Positions 41,904 to 51,781 of a stretch of DNA of 64,000 bases are shown piece after piece. This DNA is from Favolaschia claudopus (Eukaryota > Basidiomycota > Agaricomycetes > Agaricales > Mycenaceae). The stretch lies in contig JAWWNJ010000215.1 of the NCBI GenBank assembly GCA_037176885.1, forward strand, positions 222,365-286,364, read 5' to 3'. The notes beneath the pieces were generated by a model, which made no database searches, was not told the DNA's origin, and saw nothing but the letters and a program-made list of their open reading frames with translations. The first letter of the stretch is position 1. Each line of letters opens with the position of its first letter. The position numbers and the translations under genes were made by a program.

Positions 41904-44900
41904 TCATTTCCGCGCAGCGGCTTTCGTGGCAGAACGAGTCTTTCGTTTGAAAGGCAGCGGCTCATCCGTGTCAGGTTCCTCTTCCTCTTCTTCTTCCTCG
42001 GGCAAGGCCTCCTGCAGAGCCGGCTCTTCGTCAGCCGTCCCACTGGGGGTTAACCTTACATTCCCGAATTGGAAGTCATCTCCAGAATAACCGTCTTCCT
42101 CCTGGACCATCTCTTCTAGCGTCTCGGCCGAGAGGTCAATTAAGTCGTGAATGTCAGCGGGCAGCTTGATAGAGCGCCGCTGCTCGAAGGGGACTACCCT
42201 GAACTGAGCAATCTTTGATTGAAAGACAGAGCCGTCCATCTCCGCTACGATATAACTTCCACCTTTCGTACGCCGGATGATGATTACTGGTCCCAGGTAT
42301 CTGGCGGCCATCTTCGTATTCAGCGACTTCTCAACGGTCGTATTCCTGATGAGCACCAAGTCGCCCGGCTCGAAATGGTAATCTTCGATAGTATGTTTAT
42401 GTGCTATCTCATACCGGCGCAAATTCGCTCGTTTCTCGTCGGTGACCCGCTCCCTCATCTGCTCGACGTGAGTGGCGTGCTTAGCCAGAGCCTGGGCTCG
42501 ATAGCCGATTAACTCAGCGGTCGTTAGAGTCCTGCCGGGCAGATGCACTAGCCAAGTCGCTTCTTCTATATCCAGCGGGAGGATTGGATGTGCGCCTGTT
42601 ACCATAAAGTAGGGTGAACAACCCGTTCCTCGTCGAATAGTTACCCGGTCAGCCCACAACATCTGCGGGAAGAACCAGTACCACTTGCTGGGATTCCCGC
42701 CAGTAGCTTTCCATAAGGATTGCCTCATCGAGAAGTGCCCATTTTCGACTTTCCCGTTGGCTTGAGAATTATACGGCGAAACTCTAATATTTCTTATGCC
42801 GTATTTAGACTCAAGGTAGGCTACGGCCGCTAGGAAGGCCGGCGCATTATCTGTCACCAGTTCCTCCGGGCAACCCCACCTACAAATCACATCTTCCAGT
42901 AAGAACAAGGCCAACGTTCTGGCATTCTCGTTCTTTATCGGCCGCGCTTCTATGTAGCTGCTGAGAGAGCAGCGGGCGTCGACAATTTTATTGAAGCCGT
43001 TGGAAGGAGTACCAACGACCATCACGTCGACGTGTACCACCTGGAAGAGCGAAGGGGTATGGGTGACAACGGGCGGGATCTTCAATAAAGTCCTTTGCCT
43101 CAATTGACACAATTCGCAAGTCTTAATGTACCAAGTGACATCCCGCTCCATCTCAGGCCACCAGAAACGCATTTCTATCAAGGATTTGGTAGCAAAGACG
43201 CCGCGATGAGCTAGGCTATCATGAGCCGCTCGCATCATATACATTCGGTGTTCTTTGTCTACCACCAACTGATGTGCGCTCCCCGTCGTGGATTTGTGAT
43301 AGAGTTTTCCATCTGCATCCTCGAAGAAGCCGGTGGCGAATCGCAAGAAAGCTTTGTATTCCTTGTCGTTCATGCCATCCGGGCGAGCCAGGGTGTTTCG
43401 CCGCCATTCCTTCATGAGGAGCAGCCGCTCGTCCGCTAGCTTCGCCGCTACCGATCGTTGGTCTTCAGAATACGGTTCCCGCTTCGTCGGGTCGTACTTC
43501 AATTCGAGGTCAGGGATCAGCGGCTCGCCTACTGGCTTGTCGTCACCCTTCGACTGAGAGAAGACTTCGAAAACATATTCCCTACTGAGGCGGGTATAAG
43601 CCCAGGCCTGTTCGGCGTCGTTTTCGAAGTCAGCGGCTGACCGAGCCTCGTCTCCTGCCAATTCAGCTACCATATATCCACCTCGGGTGTCAATATCGTG
43701 CTTGAAATCCTCGAAATTCTTGAGAGGCGGCCAGGCACTACTTTCAGGATGAAGACCCGGCGGTTCGTTATTATCGAACTCGTCTTCTGGATGATCATAC
43801 TCTGGATCCCCCGGCTGGATACGCCGGCGGGAGAGTCCATCTGGCCCGAAAGTCTTGCCCGGTACATGCTTCAGAGTGAAATGAAACATTAAGATCTCCT
43901 CGATCCAGCGGTTGATCGTAGCGTTGGGTCCCATTCCCGGGTGATCCAACATGCCTTTGAGGTACTGAGCGTCGGTCTCGACGACCAGCTTGCGGCAGCC
44001 CAACAGCCAATATTGCATGTGATCTAGCGCCCTCTTCAAGCCAAACAATTCCCGCTTGGGCTGAGAATACCTCGACTCCCGGTCATTCAAAGGTATGGAG
44101 CTGAAGCGGGCATAGTACCGCTTATTTAGGTCCAAAGGATCCCGCTGGTACACATGCACCCCAACTCCAAGATACGACGTATCAACTGCCAGTACCACTT
44201 CTGTGTCCCATTCATATCTTATAGGTCTAAGCGCGGGACATTCTCGCAAAGCCTTCTTCAAAACTTTCATGCAGGCGTCTTGGGGCGGGCCCCACTCGAA
44301 TATGACTTCTTTCCGGGTAAGCTTCTGAATCGGTTCAGCCTTGACCGTGTAGTCTTGGATGAACATCCTCATAACGCCCACAGTTCCCAGAAAGGCTTTC
44401 ACATCGTGGAAATCCTTCAGCGGGCCCCAACGTTCAATGACGCCGATTCTATCTTCATCCGGGCGCATGCCCTCGTATGAGCAGACATGGCCGACCACCT
44501 TAAAGGTTCCCCGGCAAATCTGCAACTTCTTCCCGCTTACAGTCGCCCCAGAATAGGCTAGCCGGGTAAGTACCCGGTTGCAGTCTACCAAGTGTAACCA
44601 CACGAAGACCCTTATCAGCGGGTTCTCTGGGATGGTCTCGTACGTCCCGTCAGGCTTCTCATATCGAGTGAAGCCGCCGGCGACAGGCACGTCATCTATA
44701 TACGGCCGGGTAACCGCAGGAATTTCATCTCGCAGGATGTAGGTTACGTCTTCGTGGAAGATCGGCACCGAGTTGGTCCAACCCTGCGGCAATCTTACCA
44801 ATCGAAGCGCCCCAAACGGAGTTTGGAAGGTCGTGTAATCTCGAGATTCCGGGTCAATCAGCCGGTGGTTGTACCCAGAATAAAGATCAAACGTGGACCC

Positions 44901-45926
44901 ACAAGCCCTTCCTGCGAAATGTTCGGCTAGATCCGCGGCGCCGGGAGGCACCCCAGAGTGCGCAATGGTTACCGCGTTCAGCGGCTCCAACGAATGCACT
45001 AACCGAATTGACTTCTTATCACTCTTCAGAACTCCAAAGTACTTCGTGCGGTACGAGCCGTTGGATGGTTCGTAGATATTGGCGTCGATACTCGCCCTAA
45101 GCACCTTGCAGACTTCCTCCAGCTGCCCCGGCGGGATGGGAATATTTCTTTCCACCCAGACCTTATGGTCTGCCTTCACCGGGAACTTGACTGGCGGGAA
45201 GAAATCCGTCCTGAAAGTTCCTCGTTCACTGTCATCCCATGCTACCGTATTTTCGTGTATAGATAACATGTGATGAACCAGCTTCATCTCTTCATCATTC
45301 AGGAACCCATCATTATGCAGTTCGTCCACTACCGCTTTCCTTTCCGCTGTGTACCTCCCTACGGGAACGAACTCTGGCGGGTGAGGGTCTAGCGGGACGA
45401 GATTCTGCAGCGGATCCCCAATGATATTTCTCTCTATCCTGAACTCGGGAGGGAGCGGCTCGAGGACCGGCTTTACTTTCAGCGCTACCGGCTTATATTT
45501 CTTCGAGAACACCTCCTTCACCTCGACTTCAGGCGGGTGATCCTCGGGGACGATTTCCTCCATCAACACCACTTTCGTTTCGTTGTGTTCGAACCCGGGC
45601 ACCACCCAGTCGGCGTAGTCACAGCACTGACAGCGCTCCCCCGCTGAATGCCGAGACCGCTCCTGTTTGAGCGACTCAACATCGGCACCGGCTGTCATGA
45701 ACACAGCGGCTGGGTCCTTCAGCTTCTCTCTGACTTTATCCGTTATATTAGCTACGATGGCTACATAGGATTCGCCGACGTTCTTTCCTTCTGTCAGCTG
45801 CTCATTATATTCCTGAAATAGCTGAGCAGCGGGTTCGTCATCAACTTCTGGCATGGCAGCCGCTAGGTAGGCCATTTTCGTCTCGGCCATCGAAAACCCT
45901 CTTCTCCAGATTTCATCAAAGCGCAA
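41904..45926 (-). CDS. Element B pol: RT, RNase H, integrase
   Basis: A 1340-residue open frame. RT shows FDLYSGYNHRLIDPESRDY and the catalytic YIDD in RPYIDDVPVAGG. RNase H starts at VVLAVDTSYLGVGVHVYQ. The junction HVPGKTFGPDGLSRR is typical of this Agaricomycete gypsy clade. Integrase has the zinc finger (AHDSLAHRG ... CELCQLRQ) and catalytic acids in VHVDVMVVG, LVTDNAPAF and SPYNSQANGKVENGHF. A GPVIIIRRTKGGSY-type C-terminal domain and an acidic/basic tail follow. No chromodomain is evident. The frame is fully open over 4 kb, so the element looks young and potentially active. Confidence 0.92.
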   Translation of the reverse strand: MRFDEIWRRGFSMAETKMAYLAAAMPEVDDEPAAQLFQEYNEQLTEGKNVGESYVAIVANITDKVREKLKDPAAVFMTAGADVESLKQERSRHSAGERCQCCDYADWVVPGFEHNETKVVLMEEIVPEDHPPEVEVKEVFSKKYKPVALKVKPVLEPLPPEFRIERNIIGDPLQNLVPLDPHPPEFVPVGRYTAERKAVVDELHNDGFLNDEEMKLVHHMLSIHENTVAWDDSERGTFRTDFFPPVKFPVKADHKVWVERNIPIPPGQLEEVCKVLRASIDANIYEPSNGSYRTKYFGVLKSDKKSIRLVHSLEPLNAVTIAHSGVPPGAADLAEHFAGRACGSTFDLYSGYNHRLIDPESRDYTTFQTPFGALRLVRLPQGWTNSVPIFHEDVTYILRDEIPAVTRPYIDDVPVAGGFTRYEKPDGTYETIPENPLIRVFVWLHLVDCNRVLTRLAYSGATVSGKKLQICRGTFKVVGHVCSYEGMRPDEDRIGVIERWGPLKDFHDVKAFLGTVGVMRMFIQDYTVKAEPIQKLTRKEVIFEWGPPQDACMKVLKKALRECPALRPIRYEWDTEVVLAVDTSYLGVGVHVYQRDPLDLNKRYYARFSSIPLNDRESRYSQPKRELFGLKRALDHMQYWLLGCRKLVVETDAQYLKGMLDHPGMGPNATINRWIEEILMFHFTLKHVPGKTFGPDGLSRRRIQPGDPEYDHPEDEFDNNEPPGLHPESSAWPPLKNFEDFKHDIDTRGGYMVAELAGDEARSAADFENDAEQAWAYTRLSREYVFEVFSQSKGDDKPVGEPLIPDLELKYDPTKREPYSEDQRSVAAKLADERLLLMKEWRRNTLARPDGMNDKEYKAFLRFATGFFEDADGKLYHKSTTGSAHQLVVDKEHRMYMMRAAHDSLAHRGVFATKSLIEMRFWWPEMERDVTWYIKTCELCQLRQRTLLKIPPVVTHTPSLFQVVHVDVMVVGTPSNGFNKIVDARCSLSSYIEARPIKNENARTLALFLLEDVICRWGCPEELVTDNAPAFLAAVAYLESKYGIRNIRVSPYNSQANGKVENGHFSMRQSLWKATGGNPSKWYWFFPQMLWADRVTIRRGTGCSPYFMVTGAHPILPLDIEEATWLVHLPGRTLTTAELIGYRAQALAKHATHVEQMRERVTDEKRANLRRYEIAHKHTIEDYHFEPGDLVLIRNTTVEKSLNTKMAARYLGPVIIIRRTKGGSYIVAEMDGSVFQSKIAQFRVVPFEQRRSIKLPADIHDLIDLSAETLEEMVQEEDGYSGDDFQFGNVRLTPSGTADEEPALQEALPEEEEEEEEPDTDEPLPFKRKTRSATKAAARK

Positions 45927-45987
45927 ATTCTAGGAACATTATTCTCGTCCAGTTCTATCTGAACCGCTAACTCTCCTTGATGGTTAA

Positions 45988-47151
45988 TCAACTCCTCGAA
46001 TTCTGAAAATTTTGTTCCTCTTCGCCGCTCGCCTGCGCAGCCGGTGGTGCATCGTTTTGTACGCGCCGCACCTGCCGCCGCTGACCTCTGGGGAAGGTAG
46101 GGACGACCACCCGCTTCGAAGTGGAGGGGTCGGTCAGAGTCAGGAACTGGTTCCCGTCAGAAGTATTTTTGATACCGCTGGCGGTCAGAATTTCGAAGGG
46201 CCGCCCCAGCAGCACTTTGTATGCCGGGTTCCGTATAACATGCACTTGTAGGTACACAGTCATATCGCCGAACCTGAAGGGGACGTTCCTTGCCAGACCG
46301 ACTGACTTTTCGGTTTGCCCGTTGGCGCTCATCATGTGGATACAGTTATCAGGGTCCCAGCTGACTCCTAGCTCGGTGGCTACCGACAGGGCCCTGGACA
46401 CGATCTGTGATCCACCATCCAGAATGCATTCGACTTCGGCGGCTCCATGAATGAGCGGGAAGACCACTCTCAGGGCCGCTGATTCTCCAGCAGAAGCTTC
46501 GGAGATCGCGACGAAGATTTCTCTCACCGGCTCACCATCGGCTACCGACTGCCAATATTGCACGGCCGGGTCGACAGTGATGAGAGCTCCCGCTGGCATG
46601 AGTCCATCGGCCACAGTTGAGACCTGGACTAACGCTTCGTAAGGGAGGTCCTCCAAGGCGACGCTGGAGGACTCGTCATCTTCGTCGGCTTCTTTCTCTG
46701 CGTGGCTAATCAATTGCTCGAGGGTGACTCGAACAGCGGGCGAGACTCTCTTCTTCGAGAGCAACGCCTTAGCCTGACGCAGCAACTTCGGGCTGAGAGC
46801 GAACAGCCTCCCCAGCGGGAGTGCTATTTCCAGGTTTCCGAAGATCTCCTTTATCAAGGATTCGACCTCCTCATCTTCCTGGTCCTCTACGGGCGCCTTC
46901 AACTCGTAGTTCTTTTCGTTGGCCGCTGGCGGCGCATTTCCCGCCGGCCGAACTCTAGGTTCGTTGGGCCTTTTTGCTGGCTTGACCGGGGGAACGTTCC
47001 TATACGGAAGTTCCGGCGGCTGAGTGCCATTTTGTTCTTCTGTCTCCTCCCGCTCCTTTTCCTTGGTCTCCACGATCGCCGGCTGTGCTTCGACAGCGGG
47101 CTTTCGTATCGTCCTCGGTTTATAGGGCAACTTCGGCATCACAACTTCCAT
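45988..47151 (-). CDS. Element B aspartic protease protein
   Basis: 387 residues in a frame separate from gag and pol. The N-terminus is Lys/Glu/Pro-rich. The retropepsin core is VECILDGGSQIVSRALS, LGVSWDPDNCIHMMSANGQ and the C-terminal motif VLLGRPF. The catalytic triplet reads D-G-G where retropepsins usually have D-S/T-G; related mushroom gypsy elements also vary here (D-E-G, D-N-G). It would process Gag and Pol in particles. It starts 44 bp after the gag stop, and its own stop is 62 bp before the pol frame. Translation probably needs recoding or re-initiation. Confidence 0.8.
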   Translation of the reverse strand: MEVVMPKLPYKPRTIRKPAVEAQPAIVETKEKEREETEEQNGTQPPELPYRNVPPVKPAKRPNEPRVRPAGNAPPAANEKNYELKAPVEDQEDEEVESLIKEIFGNLEIALPLGRLFALSPKLLRQAKALLSKKRVSPAVRVTLEQLISHAEKEADEDDESSSVALEDLPYEALVQVSTVADGLMPAGALITVDPAVQYWQSVADGEPVREIFVAISEASAGESAALRVVFPLIHGAAEVECILDGGSQIVSRALSVATELGVSWDPDNCIHMMSANGQTEKSVGLARNVPFRFGDMTVYLQVHVIRNPAYKVLLGRPFEILTASGIKNTSDGNQFLTLTDPSTSKRVVVPTFPRGQRRQVRRVQNDAPPAAQASGEEEQNFQNSRS

Positions 47152-47194
47152 TTTCTTTCCTGCGGGCGGGCGTGCTTGTCGGTTCTCCGGGGGC

Positions 47195-48946
47195 TTATCC
47201 GCAGTGGGTTTCCCCTTGGCCCCCTTCCTCGAACTCTCTAAAAATGCTCACCTTCGACGCTGTTCCCCGTTCGGGAAGGACCAGCCCGTTGGAAGAGCGA
47301 GAGTTCGCTGAGACAGCCGCCAGCAGAATCGCAACAGCGTTGGCGTCGAATTGCGGCGGGGGAGACTGGCTTTGATGAGCCACAAGGGGTGGTTGAACAC
47401 CCCCCGATCCATGCGACTGGAGTTGCGTCACTTGCCGCTGGAGGTTTACTTGCTCAGCTCGCAAGGAAACCAGTTCTTCTTCTCTCGGGTCGTAGTAGAA
47501 TTCCTCGTTCTGATTGAAAGCGGCTTGCGCGGCTTCCAGCTCTTGCTCATCCATGTCAAGAACGGAGAGCTGAGCGAAGACAGACTGGTAGTTTTGCGCA
47601 GCGGCCGTGGGTTGGGCGGCCGGGCGGTACTCCTCTACCTGCTGCTTCTTGGACTTGTGCCCGTCTTTCGGGATAGGTATCCCATCGGGGAAACAGTCTC
47701 TGAACGCTACGACCTTCATCTTTCCACTCCCTATGTGGGCTTGCCGAATGAGACACTTATCTCTAAAGTGCCCAAACTTGTCGCAATAAAGACACCCCTG
47801 ATCCGCCAGGTTCCCTTTGAATTGCACGGTTGGCATTCGCGGGAAAGACTGGGAGTCAGCGGCGCCTGGGACTCTGCCCGGTAGGGACTTATAGAAGGAC
47901 TCCAACTCGGCCATCCTCTTCTTGGTCGCGGCGTCGATCTCTTTTAATTGGGAGGTCTGGTTATCCAGCCGCTCCATCATAGTGACGACCGACACCTTAA
48001 TCGTCTCAAGAAGGGACTTGTTAGGGTCCTCCTCTTCTTTCTTTACCGTCACGTTTGGGTGAGGTAGTATGGATCGCCCGCTCGACGCCTTTCCAGACCC
48101 GCTGGCGTTCTTGGACTTGCTCGAGTATCCCCGGTCAGAGGCGCCAAAGAACTCAGAGTTAGCGGTCGAGCGTTTTGCGATCCTTTTAGCTTCGGTCATG
48201 ACCTCGGCCAGCGTCCATGTGCGGACCTCTGGCTCGTCAGCATCATCCCCGGCAGCGGGAGGTTTCCGCTCGAGGTTCTCCAGAATCCGTTCCTTGAACT
48301 CAGGACTCAACTTGGAGAAGAACATCGGGAGAGCCTCCCGGTGCGAAATTAATTTCGAATCGAGAAGCTTGTTCGCCTCGACGTTCATGACGCGCATTAG
48401 GCGCATGAGTTCGTCTTCATCGTCCCGGTCGATCCCCTCTTCCGTGAACTTACGAAGCTGCCGGTGCAATTTCTGCACAGAGCCCTTCTTTTGGTCGACT
48501 ACGGACGGGTAATTTTCCAGGATTTCTTTCTTAAAGTCGTCGAACTTCTTAGAATACGAGGCGAATTGCCGCCACTCCTCGGCGGTTGCCTGAGCAGTAT
48601 AGCGGCAGACAAACTCGTTCTTCTTATCATCCGGCGTCTCATCTAATTCCATCATACGCTCCACATGGTCCAGGAAACGAACGAGTTCCTCCGGCTCTTC
48701 CTCTTTGAAGAGCGGGGCGTTCCTGTCCCATGGTTCCGGCGCGCGCTTCTTTCCTCGAACGACAGGGTTGTTGTTGCCGTCGTCAGCCATCGGATTGTTT
48801 GAAGGGGTTGGTGAAGTGTTGAGTAGTGGTGAAGAGACAGACGAAAGAGTCGTTGACGACTGGGTAGCTGCACCGTCGGGCGTAACAGGTCTTGTGCCGG
48901 GCGGTTGAGTTGAGGTTTGTTGTTCCAGCGGAGCAGAGGGGCTCAA
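47195..48946 (-). CDS. Element B Gag
   Basis: 583 residues. A disordered Ser/Thr/Pro N-terminus is followed by the gag core (FLDHVERMMELDETPDDKKN, YTAQATAEEWRQFASY, LISHREALPMFFSKLSPEF). A single CCHC knuckle CLYCDKFGHFRDKC binds RNA. A Gln-rich coiled-coil segment ends the protein. The leader between the LTR and the start is 384 bp, and it carries the primer binding site at 49310-49327. Confidence 0.88.
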   Translation of the reverse strand: MSPSAPLEQQTSTQPPGTRPVTPDGAATQSSTTLSSVSSPLLNTSPTPSNNPMADDGNNNPVVRGKKRAPEPWDRNAPLFKEEEPEELVRFLDHVERMMELDETPDDKKNEFVCRYTAQATAEEWRQFASYSKKFDDFKKEILENYPSVVDQKKGSVQKLHRQLRKFTEEGIDRDDEDELMRLMRVMNVEANKLLDSKLISHREALPMFFSKLSPEFKERILENLERKPPAAGDDADEPEVRTWTLAEVMTEAKRIAKRSTANSEFFGASDRGYSSKSKNASGSGKASSGRSILPHPNVTVKKEEEDPNKSLLETIKVSVVTMMERLDNQTSQLKEIDAATKKRMAELESFYKSLPGRVPGAADSQSFPRMPTVQFKGNLADQGCLYCDKFGHFRDKCLIRQAHIGSGKMKVVAFRDCFPDGIPIPKDGHKSKKQQVEEYRPAAQPTAAAQNYQSVFAQLSVLDMDEQELEAAQAAFNQNEEFYYDPREEELVSLRAEQVNLQRQVTQLQSHGSGGVQPPLVAHQSQSPPPQFDANAVAILLAAVSANSRSSNGLVLPERGTASKVSIFREFEEGGQGETHCG

Positions 48947-49309
48947 CGACTGGGTTTGGCGGGTACGATAAGCGTGAGCTTGGGTTCGTCCGCGCAGAGA
49001 ATAGAGTTCCGGGCAAGAGCAACAGGCGGGCGGGAAGGATCGTCAGTCTCGAGTTCGAGAGCAGCGGCAGCGGCACGTAGGCTAGTGTTGGTTGACCGAG
49101 GTTTTGGTGGTGGTGCTCTAGCGGATCGTCCTTCTGAAGCCACGTCTCTTCCGAAACTAAATGGCAAAATCTTCTATAGCGGGCCTGGAGCTATTGGCTC
49201 AACGGGCGGGTGTATATTCTATTCTCGAGTCAACCGGCGGATGGTTCGTGCTAGTTTAGAGCAGCGTCCACAAGTGATTTCTTTCGACTTGACACAAATA
49301 ATCTGTCAC

Positions 49310-49327
49310 CCCTCGCGGTGGGCTCCA
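49310..49327 (-). other. Primer binding site of element B
   Basis: The minus-strand sequence TGGAGCCCACCGCGAGGG begins two bases after the 5' LTR end and starts with TGG, complementary to a tRNA CCA end. The cognate tRNA was not identified. Confidence 0.55.
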
Positions 49328-49329
49328 GA

Positions 49330-51146
49330 TGAAACGGTGCGTGTAGGTGTAGGCGTGAAATATACCGAAATATAAAATCACAAAATCTAATCCAATACGA
49401 CGTGTGTGTGTGTGTGTTCGGGGTGGCGGGAGCACGTATCGTCCCTCAGAATACTTGTGCAAGCTTCAATCAATCAAGGTCGCTACGTTTGAGCGGGACG
49501 AACTACTAGATTTGTCTAGCGAGAACGTAGCGGGCAAAACGATTCGCAGCGGGAGAAGCGAAGAGTCACTCTTTCTGAGACTTCGAAATGAGAAATTCTG
49601 AGTCTAGCGGGGAGGGTCTCCGTGCCAATAGAAAAGCGTCGCCCGGTAGTGGATCGTCAACCGGCAAGAAGCTTTCTGGATGACAACCGGCGGGCAGAAG
49701 GCGCGGCTCAGCGGGACGGGGTTCTTATACGACCGGCGCGGCTCTGGCGAGAAGCGGGGCTCTTATGTCGATGGCGCGGACACTAACAGTGACCCGGGCA
49801 GTTACACCACTACGCGGCGGCGAGCTCGAACGGGGGTCTTGGTTATACCGCGGAACGGCTGGCACACGGGGCGTCGACGGCGCGGAATCAAGCACGAACG
49901 GGGGTCTTGGTTATACCGCGGAACGGCAAGAAACGGGGCTTCGTATTTCAGGAGGGCTCGGGCTCAAAGGCTGGCGGGGCTCTCAAAGTTCTGGCGGCTC
50001 GGTATGCCACAAGTCTTTCCGTATCACTCGAATCTCTCTCAGATATCAAGTCTAGTCTCTTTCAAAGTTCAATTCAAATTCTAGAGTCCGCTACAAACTG
50101 CCCTTGTCTACGGGTAGGTAATTGACTGAGTAACAAAAAGTACACCGGGAGATTAAATACATGCAGCGGGAGCAGAAACAACCAAATAAAATCATGATGA
50201 GAGAGTGTCCAAGTTTGATGCCGCGCCCGCTGGGAACCAATGGTATATTCAGGATTGCGAGTCGTGAGTGAAAAGACTGCCTCCCGGAGAAAGTCCATGC
50301 GGGCGGGTGGGTATTGCGCCTTATTGCAGTGCAATGGCGGTGCTGGTTGCCATGTCCCCGGGAGGGGACACGAAATTCCTCCTTCATAATATGGTCCTGC
50401 CGCTGGTCGAGTTGAAGTCGAAAAGGCTTCCCGCTGAGTAGTTAGTCAACGGCTCGATAGCGGTCAAGTTCGTCTTGTCTTCTATCTTCAGAACAGTCTA
50501 AGTTCCAGGAAAATAGGGAGAGCCGAGTCGCGTTAGCGGCTCGCCACTCGCCGTTCGGGGTTGTCCCGCAATCAGCGGGAAATGCCCCCGGCAACTCGCC
50601 ATGTCCTTCTCATCATTCTGACAGAGCCGTTGGCAGGATAGCCGCTGGCTCCGAGGTGCTCCCGCTGGCAGTCGGTTAAGTCCCAGCTGTCCGTAATCAG
50701 CCGGCGTGCTCGGTTAAAGCCTGCCGGTGATCCCGTCCGTCGGTAGAGTGGTGGCCGTCCTGGAGTTCGAAGTTGAAACTCAGTATGGTCCCCCGCTAGA
50801 TCTTCTTCATGTTGGTCGGCGGGTGAGCGCCTAACCTCAGGGAGGTTGGTAGTTCCTCTTAGTCGCCTCCAGCACCTTGAGATAGTAGTTTCCCACTAAG
50901 TCTCTTGGCCCGGCAGTTTAGAAATAGTCAGCGGCAGAGTCTCGCACCCCATGTTTAGGGAAACGTCGCTAAGCCGCTGCTACCCGTTGGTGTCCCACCA
51001 GCTTGTCGGCTATCCACAGCAATAAGATACTGCCCCGCGAGGACGGGCATATCTTCTAGTATCCTAGCCTCACTTCTCCCGCTGATAGGTCTCGAAAATC
51101 GATAAATTCCGGGCATTTCATGCCTAGCCGCTGAGCGGCCCTATCA
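49330..51146 (-). repeat. 5' LTR of element B
   Basis: 1817 bp, nearly identical to 30892-32702. Differences seen by eye are one substitution (CCGGCTGG versus CCCGCTGG near 50660) and about eight one-base homopolymer length changes between 50330 and 51050. Thirteen copies of AGCGGG/CCCGCT are present. Confidence 0.95.
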
Positions 51147-51150
51147 ACGT

Positions 51151-51781
51151 AAATAAGGAAGGGAAGAAAGCGCTGGTCTACTTACCTTGGCAGCGGGCTT
51201 CAGCGGGAGCTATGGTTGAAAGATTGATGGGGGCGTCGACCATGCGCACAGTTGTGGGTCATTTGAAACATCTGGGTTGACTCACTGGATCATCACAGAT
51301 AGATACTACGATCGTGGTAGATAGCTAGATGCCGGATATCCAAACGCTGCTTGCATTTTAGCTTGCCCGGGATTGTTCTAAGACGCGAAAGCTGAAAAAG
51401 AAGGAGAGTGGGAAAGGACTTACGTACCTTGCTCCAGAGAAAGGTACGTAACTCTCCCCGCTTTCAGCCTGAGAAAAGGAACAACGGACCGGTTAGAGAT
51501 TGACAGCTTCTGTCAATCAGGCCTGTCAATCTCGTTTCACTTTTCCGACGCGCAACTGAAAATGTCTGAGATATATATTCATGTACAGGTAGGTAGGTGT
51601 ACCATAACTCATTGAGAACAACAGAGATTTCACAATACCGATACATGTGTCATAGTTTAAAAATAACAGAGATTTGACTGTACAGACAACGGATATTCAA
51701 GACATGCGATGAGGCAGGCAGTGATTGTGGTAGCAATTCTCCAAACGCTGAGTCACGGCAATTGGTGGGGAGGCGAGGAAA
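51151..51781. other. Non-coding KDZ-region sequence right of element B
   Basis: No gene is supported. Two AGCGGG words occur at about 51192-51206. An inverted pair TTGACAG...CTGTCAA lies at about 51498-51516. The stretch separates the Gypsy insertion from the end of the F-box-like gene. Confidence 0.5.

Larger units (their letters stand above)
30892..51146 (-). mobile_element. 20.3-kb Ty3/Gypsy retrotransposon with antisense accessory genes (element B)
   Basis: LTRs at 30892-32702 and 49330-51146 are nearly identical and both fit TG...CA. ACGT flanks the element on both sides (30888-30891 and 51147-51150), a 4-bp target duplication. On the minus strand, LTR, primer binding site, gag (48946-47195), protease (47151-45988) and pol (45926-41904) follow in order. 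The polypurine tract AGAAAGGGGGAGA (32715-32703) directly precedes the 3' LTR. Between pol and the tract lie five plus-strand, intron-containing genes (33396-41835). Retained introns are expected there, because the genomic RNA is transcribed from the other strand. Confidence 0.93.
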
